From an uncultured Eubacteriales bacterium (GTDB lineage: Bacteria; Bacillota; Clostridia; Lachnospirales; Lachnospiraceae), in the NCBI GenBank assembly GCA_900313765.1, contig OMSN01000046.1, positions 1-15,038 on the forward strand: a stretch of 15,038 nucleotides of DNA, given 5' to 3'. A model generated the notes under the pieces. That model worked only from the letters and a program-made list of their open reading frames with translations. It made no database searches and had not been told where the DNA came from. The position numbers and the translations under genes are program-made. This document shows, in pieces, positions 1 through 7,243 of the stretch (the stretch's first letter is position 1; every line of letters starts with the position of its first letter).

Positions 1-2169
1 TCTCCAGAGTTCTTCACCGATGTGCGGTGCGAACGGTGCCAGCATCTGTACAGCATCTTCCAGTGTGGAATGATCGATGCCGCCTTCTGCCTGGTTGAGT
101 TTGACCAGCGCGTTGGTGTACTCCATGAATCCGGATACAACCGTGTTCAGACTGAAGTTCTCAAATCTCTGGCTGATGGTTGCGATCATCTTGTTGTGGA
201 CGCGGACCATCTCCCGTGAAGGCTGGAAATCGGTCTTGTCCTTGTTCTCCATGACCAGATTGTAGAATCTGTTCAGGAAACGGTATACACCGTCGATCCC
301 TCTGTCATCCCATTCTGCATCCAGTTCGGGCGGTCCGACAAACAGCTCGTACATGCGCAGGCTGTCACAGCCATAATTCTCTACCAGGTCATCCGGGCTG
401 ATGACATTGCCCTTGGACTTGGACATCTTGATGCCGTTCTTGCCGGTGATCATGCCCTGATTGAACAGTTTCTTGAAGGGCTCGTCAAAATCGATCACGC
501 CGATGTCATACAGGAACTTGGTCCAGAATCTGGAATACAGCAGATGGAGTACCGCGTGTTCCACGCCGCCGATATACATATCAACCGGCAGGTACTTGTC
601 TGCCTTCTCCTTGGAGACCAGCGCATCGTCATTGTGCGGGTCTGCATAGCGCAGGAAGTACCAGGAGGAACCTGCCCACTGAGGCATGGTGTTGGTCTCT
701 CTCTTGGCAGGGCCGCCGCACTGCGGGCAGGTGCAGTTCACCCACTCGTCCATATGTGCCAGCGGTGATTCGCCGGTATCGGTAGGCTCATAGCTCTTTA
801 CATCCGGAAGCAGTACCGGGAGATCCTTCTCCGGAACCGCAACATTGCCGCATGAGGGGCAGTGAATGATCGGGATCGGCTCACCCCAGTAACGCTGTCT
901 GGAGAAGACCCAGTCACGCAGCTTGTAATTGACAGTCGCGCGCCCGATACCCATCTTCTCGACCAGGTGGGGAGCCTCCTGCTTCATCTCTGCGCAGTCT
1001 CTTCCGGTCCAGTCACCGGAATTGATCAGAACACCGCTGACAGCCGTGGTGGCTTCCGTCATATTCTCGATCTCTTTCCCATCCTGGGAGATAACCTGCA
1101 CGATCGGAAGACCGAACTTCTTGGCAAATGCGAAGTCGCGGTCATCGTGAGCCGGAACGCACATGATCGCACCGGTTCCGTAATCGGACAGGACATAGTC
1201 AGATGTCCAGATCGGAATCTTCTCACCGTTCAGCGGATTGATGCAGTAGGATCCGGTAAATACACCGGTCTTATCCTTATCCGATACCGCCATACGGTCA
1301 ACATTGGACTTGTTCGCCGCATCAGCGATATACTTCTCGACTGCTTCACGGGTCTCATCGGTGGCCAGGCTCTTCGTGAGTTCATGCTCCGGACTGAGTA
1401 CCATGAAGGTCGCGCCGTACAGCGTGTCCGGACGGGTCGTATAGACCGTGATCTTCTCTTCCCTTCCCTCTACCGGGAAGTCGACTTCCGCGCCGTAGCT
1501 CTTGCCGATCCAGTCGGTCTGCATCTTCTTGACCTTCTCCGGCCAGTCCAGACCATCCAGGCCTTCCAGCAGTCTGTCCGCGTACTCCGTGATCTTCAGC
1601 ATCCACTGGCGAAGATTCTTCTTCGTGACAGGAGTGCCGCAGCGCTCGCAGCAGCCATTGACGACCTCTTCATTGGCAAGAACAGCCTTGCAGGACGGGC
1701 ACCAGTTCAGCGGGAACTCCTTCTCATAGGCAAGCCCCTTCTTGAAGAGCTGCACGAAGATCCACTGGGTCCATTTGTAATACTTCGGATCCGTGGTATC
1801 GACTTCACGGCTCCAGTCATAGACAGCCGCGATCTGCTTGATCTGCTTCTTGATATTCTTGATGTTGGCTTCTGTGGAGATCCTCGGATGCTGGCCGGTC
1901 TTGATTGCATAGTTCTCAGCCGGCAGGCCGAATGCATCCCATCCCATCGGATGGATCAGGTAGTAGCCCTGCATCATCTTATAACGGCTCCAGGCATCAG
2001 AGATGACATAGCCTCTCCAGTGTCCGACATGAAGTCCGTTTCCGGACGGATACGGGAACATATCCAGGCAATAATACTTCTCTTTATCGCCTTCGACATT
2101 GATCGGATGTTCTTCCCAGTCGCGGCGCCATTTTTCTTCGATTGCGCGATGGTTATAAGCTATAGCCAT
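1..2169 (-). CDS. leuS: Leucyl-tRNA synthetase, 3' end cut by window
   Basis: Class Ia aminoacyl-tRNA synthetase that charges tRNA-Leu in the cytoplasm. The reverse complement gives 723 codons from an ATG at 2169 and runs off the left edge, so about 80 C-terminal residues of a usual ~805-residue bacterial LeuRS are missing. Visible family landmarks are the HIGH-type motif HVGH (residues 47-50) after PYPSGNG, a CPSC...CCERC zinc-type cysteine cluster, the CP1 editing-domain signatures TTRPDTLYGA and GTGAIMCVPAHDDRDF, a second CTCPQCGG knuckle, and KMSKS at residues 581-585 (positions 415-429). The visible part ends in the anticodon-binding domain motif APHIGEELW. The start is supported by GGAGG about 9 bases upstream. 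The gene is monocistronic as far as seen, with its own promoter just upstream and a long hairpin beyond that. Identification is secure. Confidence 0.98.
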   Translation of the reverse strand, partial: MAIAYNHRAIEEKWRRDWEEHPINVEGDKEKYYCLDMFPYPSGNGLHVGHWRGYVISDAWSRYKMMQGYYLIHPMGWDAFGLPAENYAIKTGQHPRISTEANIKNIKKQIKQIAAVYDWSREVDTTDPKYYKWTQWIFVQLFKKGLAYEKEFPLNWCPSCKAVLANEEVVNGCCERCGTPVTKKNLRQWMLKITEYADRLLEGLDGLDWPEKVKKMQTDWIGKSYGAEVDFPVEGREEKITVYTTRPDTLYGATFMVLSPEHELTKSLATDETREAVEKYIADAANKSNVDRMAVSDKDKTGVFTGSYCINPLNGEKIPIWTSDYVLSDYGTGAIMCVPAHDDRDFAFAKKFGLPIVQVISQDGKEIENMTEATTAVSGVLINSGDWTGRDCAEMKQEAPHLVEKMGIGRATVNYKLRDWVFSRQRYWGEPIPIIHCPSCGNVAVPEKDLPVLLPDVKSYEPTDTGESPLAHMDEWVNCTCPQCGGPAKRETNTMPQWAGSSWYFLRYADPHNDDALVSKEKADKYLPVDMYIGGVEHAVLHLLYSRFWTKFLYDIGVIDFDEPFKKLFNQGMITGKNGIKMSKSKGNVISPDDLVENYGCDSLRMYELFVGPPELDAEWDDRGIDGVYRFLNRFYNLVMENKDKTDFQPSREMVRVHNKMIATISQRFENFSLNTVVSGFMEYTNALVKLNQAEGGIDHSTLEDAVQMLAPFAPHIGEELWR

Positions 2170-2211
2170 GTCTTTCTTCCTCCAACTATATGGTTAATAA
2201 CTAGCCTTCTA

Positions 2212-2240
2212 ATTTTATGCCTGCACATTTGTTCTGTCAA
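2212..2240 (-). promoter_or_regulatory. Sigma-70-type promoter of leuS
   Basis: On the minus strand a perfect -35 TTGACA (2235-2240) is followed after exactly 17 bases by TAAAAT (2212-2217). Transcription would start near 2205, giving a leader of only about 36 bases before the leuS ATG. That is too short for a T-box riboswitch, which is the usual regulator of leuS in many Firmicutes, and no TGGNACCGCG-like T-box sequence is seen upstream. Confidence 0.8.
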
Positions 2241-2262
2241 GAAATGTTGCGGATCACAAGGT

Positions 2263-2488
2263 TACAGCTCACAGTCCAGCCATCCCAGCTTCAAGTTTGT
2301 GGGAACACTGAAAACACGTTGCCTGCCTTCGCTTTGCGTCGGTTGCATTACAGCCGCTCCCGGCTCCTATAGGTGCATGGTCGCCTCCGCGGCTGCAGCA
2401 ACTCGCAAAGCTCAGTCGGCTTCCTATCGTTTTCAGTTGTGCCCACAGAACTTTACGCAGTTGGATGGAGACTAGACTGTGAGCTGTA
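2263..2488. repeat. Long imperfect inverted repeat (~226 bp hairpin)
   Basis: The ends are perfect 13-bp inverted repeats (TACAGCTCACAGT at 2263-2275 and its complement at 2476-2488). The symmetry continues inward with small gaps: CCATCC-, TGTGGG- and CTGAAAA-containing blocks, then GCTTTGCG, then GTTGC..CAGCCGC (2342-2357) against 2389-2402. The apex (2358-2388) contains the palindrome CCTATAGG (2366-2373). The whole intergenic space between metF and leuS is thus one stem with arms of about 100 bases. It starts 3 bases after the metF stop. It has no credible ORF and lacks a T run typical of a terminator. It could be a MITE-like dispersed repeat or a structured RNA at the 3' end of the metF transcript. 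The structure is seen directly, and its nature is inferred. Confidence 0.85.
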
Positions 2489-2491
2489 TCA

Positions 2492-3385
2492 TCACAGATG
2501 CTTCATGCGCTTTCCTACAAACCCCTGCAGGCAGTCCAGGATTCCCTTCGCCACATCCGGTTTATTCATTGAATACACATGCACGTGGCGGATGCCGTTC
2601 GAATACAGGTCGATGATCTGATCCGTCGCGTAGAGGATCCCTGCGGCCTTCATGGCTTCCGGGTCATCGCCGAAACGGTCTGAGACTGTCTTGAACCTTC
2701 TGGGAATGAATGCCGAAGACATCCGGATCGCCTTGTAGATCTGGGTGCTGTTCGTGATCGGCATGATCCCCGGAATGACAGGCACTGTAACTCCCCTGTC
2801 ACGCAGCTGGTACAGGAAATGGAAGAACAGGTCATTGTCAAAGACCATCTGCGTTGTCAGGAAATCGACTCCTGCCTCCACCTTCTCCTTGAGATGCATG
2901 ATGTCCTCAAGGCTTGACGAACTCTCCGGATGTACTTCCGGATAGCAGGCACCGCCGATGCAGAAATCATAGCCCGACTCTTTCAGTTCACGGATCAGCT
3001 GAACCGCATGCTGGTAGTCCCATTTGCTGCGGTCTTCATCTGTCATGTCGGCCGGAATATCCCCGCGCAGCGCCATGACATTCTCGATACCTGCATCATG
3101 GATCTTCTCAATCTGCTGCCGAACGATCTCCCTGGTGGAAGAAATGCATGTCAGGTGCGCCATCATCGGGACCTGATACTTCTCCTGGATGTTCCTGGCT
3201 ATATCGATCGTATAATTGCTGGTGCCGCCACCGACACCATAGGTCACGCTCATGAAAGACGGATGCAGCACAGCAATCCCTTCCGTAGCGCTCCGCACAG
3301 TCTCGAATGAGCTTGCTTTCTTGGGCGGAAATACCTCAAAGGAAACAGTCAGCTGATCACTTTTCAGAATGTCTCTGATCTTCAT
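2492..3385 (-). CDS. metF: Methylenetetrahydrofolate reductase
   Basis: 297-residue TIM-barrel flavoprotein that reduces 5,10-methylene-THF to 5-methyl-THF, which serves methionine synthesis and, in some Clostridia, the methyl branch of one-carbon metabolism. Family signatures are SFEVFPPK with the conserved Glu at residue 17, a VTYGVGG segment, AHLTC (residues 76-80), ALRGD (105-109, FAD-region Asp) and YPEVHPES (148-155). The length matches single-domain bacterial MetF, with no C-terminal regulatory domain. A GTG six bases further upstream (3391) is in frame, but AGGAG (3395-3399) is 9 bases from the ATG at 3385 and only 3 from the GTG, so the ATG is chosen. It lies 22 bases after obg and is probably co-transcribed with it. 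No metV-like zinc protein is adjacent. Confidence 0.96.
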   Translation of the reverse strand: MKIRDILKSDQLTVSFEVFPPKKASSFETVRSATEGIAVLHPSFMSVTYGVGGGTSNYTIDIARNIQEKYQVPMMAHLTCISSTREIVRQQIEKIHDAGIENVMALRGDIPADMTDEDRSKWDYQHAVQLIRELKESGYDFCIGGACYPEVHPESSSSLEDIMHLKEKVEAGVDFLTTQMVFDNDLFFHFLYQLRDRGVTVPVIPGIMPITNSTQIYKAIRMSSAFIPRRFKTVSDRFGDDPEAMKAAGILYATDQIIDLYSNGIRHVHVYSMNKPDVAKGILDCLQGFVGKRMKHL

Positions 3386-3407
3386 ACGCACATTCTCCTA
3401 ACATACC

Positions 3408-4706
3408 CTATCTATAATAGTCGAACTGCAGCTCATAGAGCTTGACCGTGTCGCCATCCTCCACGCCAAGTTTCTCCAGATCCTTCAATATACCGGAGTC
3501 CTTGAGGAAATTCTGGAAGAACTGGAATCCCTTCGCCGAATCCAGGTTCGGATATCCCAGCATCTTCTCGACCTTCGGTCCTTCCACATGGAACATATGC
3601 GGATCCTTCGGATCCTTCCAGACCTGATAAGGCAGGTTATTTCCGGGAATATGCTCTTCGGGGAAATACTCCTGTTCAAATACGGTCACGTCCTTCGGTA
3701 TCGTCTGAAGCAGGGCATACACAGCATACAGCAGTTCCTTCAGCCCCTGTCCGGTTGCGGCGGAGATCTCATAGATCTTCACACCCTTCGGCTCGAATTC
3801 CGCGCGGATCCGTTCAATGGGGTCATTCCCATCCTCGTCCGGCTGAACAGCATCCACTTTATTGGCCGCGATGATCTGAGGCTTATTTTCCAGGGACACA
3901 TCATAATTGGCCAGCTCCTGGTCGATCTTATAGATATCCTCCACCGGATCGCGTCCTTCCACGGAAGCTGCATCAACCACATGGACCAGGATCTTGCACC
4001 GCTCGATATGGCGCAGGAACTCATGTCCAAGTCCCGCGCCTTCACTGGCGCCTTCGATCAGTCCCGGAATGTCCGCAACCACGAAGCCCTGCTCATCTCC
4101 CAGATCCACGACACCCAGATTCGGCTCCAGAGTCGTGAAATGATAATTGGCGATCTTCGGAGTCGCGTTGGAGATCATGGACAGCAGGGTCGACTTTCCG
4201 ACATTGGGGTAGCCGATCAGGCCCACATCCGCAATCACCTTCAGCTCGAGCTGAACCTCCAGTTCACGCGCATCCTGGCCCGGCTGGGCATAGGTGGGAG
4301 CCTGCATGGTAGACGTCGCGTAATGCATGTTGCCGTTTCCGCCTCTTCCACCCTTCAGAATGACCTGACGCATGTTGTCACCGGACATATCGGCGATCAC
4401 TTCGCCGGTCTGGGCCAGTTTCACCACGGTTCCCTCCGGAACCTTCAGGACCAGATCCTTACCGTCACTTCCATGCTGTCTCTTCTTCCTTCCGGCCTCG
4501 CCGTCCGTCGCGGAGAACTTCCTGTGATGACGGAAGGCGATCAGAGTCGTCAGGCCCTTATCAACCTCAAAGATCACATCGCCGCCGCGGCCTCCGTCCC
4601 CGCCGTCCGGACCGCCGTCCGGTACGAATTTCTCCCTGCGGAAACTGACATGGCCGTCGCCGCCTTTGCCGGATCTGATGATTATTTTTGCTCTGTCAGC
4701 AAACAT
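3408..4706 (-). CDS. obg: Ribosome-assembly GTPase Obg/CgtA
   Basis: 432-residue essential P-loop GTPase that acts in late assembly of the 50S subunit and in stringent-response signalling. Three domains are visible: the glycine-rich Obg fold (residues ~1-158, with KGGDGHVSFRREKF and the GGPDGGDGGRGGD repeats), the G domain (~159-330: G1 GYPNVGKST 165-173, G3 DIPG 212-215, G4 NKVD 282-285, G5 SAATGQG 315-321) and the C-terminal OCT domain (~350-432). OCT domains are typical of Gram-positive Obg. The ATG at 4706 follows AAGGAG with a 4-base spacer. Upstream, a terminator hairpin separates it from rpmA. Expression must come from read-through or from a promoter in 4707-4753 that I could not clearly recognise. 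metF follows closely. Confidence 0.98.
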   Translation of the reverse strand: MFADRAKIIIRSGKGGDGHVSFRREKFVPDGGPDGGDGGRGGDVIFEVDKGLTTLIAFRHHRKFSATDGEAGRKKRQHGSDGKDLVLKVPEGTVVKLAQTGEVIADMSGDNMRQVILKGGRGGNGNMHYATSTMQAPTYAQPGQDARELEVQLELKVIADVGLIGYPNVGKSTLLSMISNATPKIANYHFTTLEPNLGVVDLGDEQGFVVADIPGLIEGASEGAGLGHEFLRHIERCKILVHVVDAASVEGRDPVEDIYKIDQELANYDVSLENKPQIIAANKVDAVQPDEDGNDPIERIRAEFEPKGVKIYEISAATGQGLKELLYAVYALLQTIPKDVTVFEQEYFPEEHIPGNNLPYQVWKDPKDPHMFHVEGPKVEKMLGYPNLDSAKGFQFFQNFLKDSGILKDLEKLGVEDGDTVKLYELQFDYYR

Positions 4707-4753
4707 AGTACTCCTTTTATTGATACTGAATTACAGATATCATCACGATTATG

Positions 4754-4787
4754 AAAAAGGATGCGAATACCTGAAGTATCCGCATCC
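4754..4787 (-). terminator. Intrinsic terminator between rpmA and obg
   Basis: On the minus strand a 12-bp stem (4776-4787 paired with 4759-4770, one G-U pair) with the 5-base loop TTCAG is followed at once by TTTTT. It starts 21 bases after the rpmA stop. It should end most rplU-prp-rpmA transcripts and let only a fraction continue into obg-metF. Confidence 0.85.
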
Positions 4788-4808
4788 CTCTTAAAACGAT
4801 GTTCAGAC

Positions 4809-5111
4809 TTACTCTGCTGCAGCCTCAGTCTCTTCCTTCACGATGATGGAGACCTGCTTGCGATACTTGCCAAGTCTGTGGAAATGAACAACTCCGTCTG
4901 CCTTTGCATACAGAGTATCATCCTTGCCGAGGCCTACGTTCTCACCCGGATGGATATGGGTTCCGCGCTGTCTGTAAAGGATGTTGCCAGCCTTAACAAA
5001 CTGTCCGTCCGCTCTCTTTGCGCCAAGTCTCTTGGACTCGGAATCACGGCCGTTCTTAGTGGAACCGACACCTTTCTTATGAGCGAAGAACTGAAGGTTC
5101 ATGTTAAGCAT
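4809..5111 (-). CDS. rpmA: 50S ribosomal protein L27 precursor
   Basis: 100-residue L27, located near the peptidyl-transferase centre of the large subunit. The N-terminus MLNMNLQFF precedes AHKKG. This is the Firmicutes-type pre-sequence that Prp removes between Phe9 and Ala10 so that the mature end can reach the active site. The body carries [15 protein letters not shown] and the [13 protein letters not shown] segment of the family. The tail is acidic and Ala/Glu-rich (EETEAAAE). The ATG at 5111 has GGGAGG 8 bases upstream. The internal ATG at 5102 would remove part of the cleavage motif and is not preferred. It lies 20 bases after prp and is followed by a terminator. Confidence 0.98.
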   Translation of the reverse strand: MLNMNLQFFAHKKGVGSTKNGRDSESKRLGAKRADGQFVKAGNILYRQRGTHIHPGENVGLGKDDTLYAKADGVVHFHRLGKYRKQVSIIVKEETEAAAE

Positions 5112-5131
5112 AATTAATACCTCCCGTAATT

Positions 5132-5467
5132 CTATCTTTCGATGTGTCTGATCCGGAGATTCTCCGGATAACTGTCAGCCATCTGACTGATGCCCATATG
5201 CAGCGCCTTCATAAGAAGCTGTGCATCATGGTCTTCCTCACACTGAGGACTCAGGATGACTTTCAGGAAACCGCCCTCTTCATCCGCCTCTTCTTCCTCA
5301 AAACTGGCCTTCGTCAGACTCTCGACGGCATTCACAGTGGAGATACTCAGCGCTGATACAGCACTGCATACGATATCATATCCGTATTCCCCTGCGCCTG
5401 CGTGACCTTCAAACTGAAAGCCTCTGATCGCGCCATCTTTATTCAAGAAAAAATCAACTGAGATCAT
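5132..5467 (-). CDS. prp: Ribosomal-processing cysteine protease Prp (YsxB)
   Basis: 111-residue protease that cleaves the N-terminal extension of L27. The catalytic pair known from the Staphylococcus aureus enzyme is visible at the same numbering: His22 in FEGHAG and Cys34 in DIVCSAVS. The acidic stretch [10 protein letters not shown] (residues 57-66) lies in the middle of the domain. The ATG at 5467 is preceded by GAGG with a 7-base spacer. It lies between rplU and rpmA with ~20-base gaps on each side, so protease and substrate come from the same transcript. Confidence 0.95.
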   Translation of the reverse strand: MISVDFFLNKDGAIRGFQFEGHAGAGEYGYDIVCSAVSALSISTVNAVESLTKASFEEEEADEEGGFLKVILSPQCEEDHDAQLLMKALHMGISQMADSYPENLRIRHIER

Positions 5468-5489
5468 GCGGAATCCTCAAGGTTCCGGT

Positions 5490-5798
5490 TCAGGCGTTGA
5501 TCTTCTCGATCTTAACCTGAGTGTACTGCTGTCTGTGGCCGTTCTTCTTGTGATAGCCGGTCTTGCGCTTATACTTGTAAACGATGACCTTCCTCGCCTT
5601 ACCGTTTGCCACGACCGAAGCCTCAACCGTTGCACCAGCAACATCAGCACCGGCCTTCAGACCATCATCCGTGCTCACTGCAAGAACGGAATCAAAGGTA
5701 ACCTTCTCTCCCTCTTCTACACCGAGCTTCTCGACTCTGATCTCGTCGCCCTCAGCGACCTTGTACTGTTTACCACCTGTTGCGATAATAGCGTACAT
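5490..5798 (-). CDS. rplU: 50S ribosomal protein L21
   Basis: 102-residue L21, a large-subunit protein that binds 23S rRNA. The start [14 protein letters not shown] and the basic [16 protein letters not shown] segment (residues ~75-90), ending in VKIEKI, are diagnostic. The length is typical. GGGAGG lies 8 bases before the ATG at 5798. It is the first gene after a clear promoter and a folded leader, and heads the rplU-prp-rpmA unit. Confidence 0.98.
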   Translation of the reverse strand: MYAIIATGGKQYKVAEGDEIRVEKLGVEEGEKVTFDSVLAVSTDDGLKAGADVAGATVEASVVANGKARKVIVYKYKRKTGYHKKNGHRQQYTQVKIEKINA

Positions 5799-5886
5799 CT
5801 GGGTTTCCTCCCATTCTTAAAAAACTCGCCAGATCCGGCGGCATCCCTGGTAAATGGACGCACTTAGACCTCTCTGTGCGGCATAC
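5799..5886 (-). promoter_or_regulatory. Structured leader of rplU (L21 leader type)
   Basis: The ~88-base untranslated leader can fold into two hairpins: CGCAC/GTGCG (5876-5880 with 5859-5863), and CGCC/GGCG (5837-5840 with 5827-5830, loop about GGATCT) followed by AG and six T residues (5819-5824). The second looks like a small attenuator about 12 bases before the Shine-Dalgarno. Position, size and layout fit the ribosomal protein L21 leader known from low-GC Gram-positives (Rfam L21_leader), thought to give autoregulation. The family assignment is from memory and not verified by a covariance search. Confidence 0.6.
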
Positions 5887-5892
5887 CCAAGT

Positions 5893-5921
5893 AATATAGC
5901 ACAAGGCTCAGACATCGTCAA
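5893..5921 (-). promoter_or_regulatory. Promoter of rplU-prp-rpmA operon
   Basis: Minus-strand TTGACG (5916-5921), 17-base spacer, TATATT (5893-5898). The start would fall near 5886. It lies just after the RNase gene stop (5949), so the ribosomal genes have independent transcription besides any read-through from the upstream genes. Confidence 0.8.
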
Positions 5922-5948
5922 CGTCTTTTTTTCATTGAAGATCCCTGT

Positions 5949-7229
5949 TTATATGCGGTTTGCGTCTGCCAGAGGCAGTTCGATCTTCTGCCTTGTCATC
6001 TCCACCAGCCCCAGTCTGGTCATGTCTACCACCTGTGTGCGGATGGGATCTTTGGAGGCATGGATCCTGAGTTCCTCCATGATCCGCTGCATGCCGGCTG
6101 CGCTCTTCAGGTTAATGAAATCGATGATAATGATCCCGGACAGATTCCTGAGCCGGATCTGACGGCATGCCTCTGCCGCCGCTTCGAGGTTCACTTCCAG
6201 GAGTGCTTCCTCTTTGCTTTTTTTCTTACTGTTCTTCACGCGTCCGGAATTGACATCGATCACATGCAGTGCTTCTGTAGTCTGTATGACCAGATCCGCG
6301 CCGCTTTTCAGGTTCACTCTCTCACTCAGTGCTCGTTCCAGTTCCCGGTCCAGTGAGAACAGCTTGTCCATGGAAACCAGCGGATCATCGTAGAAACGGC
6401 AGGTATATGTGTTATCGTTCTGTATCAGTTCTGACACTGCTCCGGCAGCAGACGGGACGCCAGCTGATGCGGACCGCATCTGCCTGAAGAGGCTCAGATC
6501 ATCTGTGATCACAGACTCCACCGTATCCTGCGGAAGATGAAGCACACGGTCCAGCCATCTGGGCGGTGTCTTAAGCAGGCAGGAATGTACACTTCGGTAG
6601 GGGGACTTCAGTTTGAGATCCAGCATCTGTGCTTCGAGTTCGGACAGCTCGCGAAGTATCGGTCTTACCGAGGAACGGTCATCGTTGTCCGCATCACTCT
6701 GATCAGCCAGAGCAAGGGATGCATTCGTGCGAAGCACGATCCCGCAGTGACCTATGCGCTTCTGTATATTCTCGAATTCCTGGGAGGACAGGACTCTGTC
6801 CTTGAGCTGTGTACGTTTCTCTTCCGGTATCCTGCGCGATACTCCCAGCCCCATGCCTCCATGAGTCAGTACCGTATACCTTCCGCGAAGCGCGATCCTG
6901 GTCGTCAGGGACACATCCTTGTCCCCGAAAGCATCCCGGCTGATCTGTACAACCAGCTGATCACCTGCCTGTATGTCCGGACTCGGACCTTTGAGAGTAT
7001 AGACAGGCTCTACGATCTCATCAAACGGCAGGTATCCATTCATGCCTGGAAGGATCTCCACAAAGGCCGCGTTGATGTTCCGGGCAACCGTCTGCACCAG
7101 CCCTATATAGATGTCCCCCAGTTTCGGTCCGTCTGCAGGGTGGTCAATATGGATCTCCACTGCATGTCCGGAATCATCCAGAAGGTAGGAGAACACTCTG
7201 TCTTCTTTTTTCTGAACAATGTATTTCAT
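5949..7229 (-). CDS. rng: Ribonuclease E/G family protein, short form
   Basis: About 426 residues with the RNase E/G catalytic core: an N-terminal S1-like RNA-binding region (~30-110), then HVIDVNSGR with catalytic Asp at residue 325 and IIIIDFI with Asp at residue 370, the pair that binds the catalytic metal. It would cut single-stranded RNA endonucleolytically in rRNA maturation or mRNA decay. The chain stops soon after the GLVEMTR motif, so the Cys-Pro-x-x-Cys zinc link and small domain of E. coli RNase G/E are absent. The start is uncertain: ATG 7229 (MKYIVQ...) fits the family beginning, while ATG 7241 and GTG 7253 are in frame, and the latter would overlap the upstream stop at 7244. No strong ribosome binding site marks any of them, which suggests translational coupling to the DUF2344 gene. 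Confidence 0.9.
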   Translation of the reverse strand: MKYIVQKKEDRVFSYLLDDSGHAVEIHIDHPADGPKLGDIYIGLVQTVARNINAAFVEILPGMNGYLPFDEIVEPVYTLKGPSPDIQAGDQLVVQISRDAFGDKDVSLTTRIALRGRYTVLTHGGMGLGVSRRIPEEKRTQLKDRVLSSQEFENIQKRIGHCGIVLRTNASLALADQSDADNDDRSSVRPILRELSELEAQMLDLKLKSPYRSVHSCLLKTPPRWLDRVLHLPQDTVESVITDDLSLFRQMRSASAGVPSAAGAVSELIQNDNTYTCRFYDDPLVSMDKLFSLDRELERALSERVNLKSGADLVIQTTEALHVIDVNSGRVKNSKKKSKEEALLEVNLEAAAEACRQIRLRNLSGIIIIDFINLKSAAGMQRIMEELRIHASKDPIRTQVVDMTRLGLVEMTRQKIELPLADANRI

Positions 7230-7243
7230 GACATCTCGCATCT

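Noticed and set aside
862..2475. 537-codon plus-strand ORF
   Set aside because: It is antisense to leuS for most of its length and then runs into the long inverted repeat. The opposite frame gives an unmistakable LeuRS. The long open frame reflects codon bias.
2170..2490. T-box riboswitch upstream of leuS
   Set aside because: No TGGNACCGCG-like sequence is present, and the promoter lies too close to the gene. The structure upstream is a symmetric inverted repeat instead.
3588..4754. 388-codon plus-strand ORF
   Set aside because: Antisense to obg, with no ribosome binding site or family resemblance. The minus strand carries all Obg motifs.
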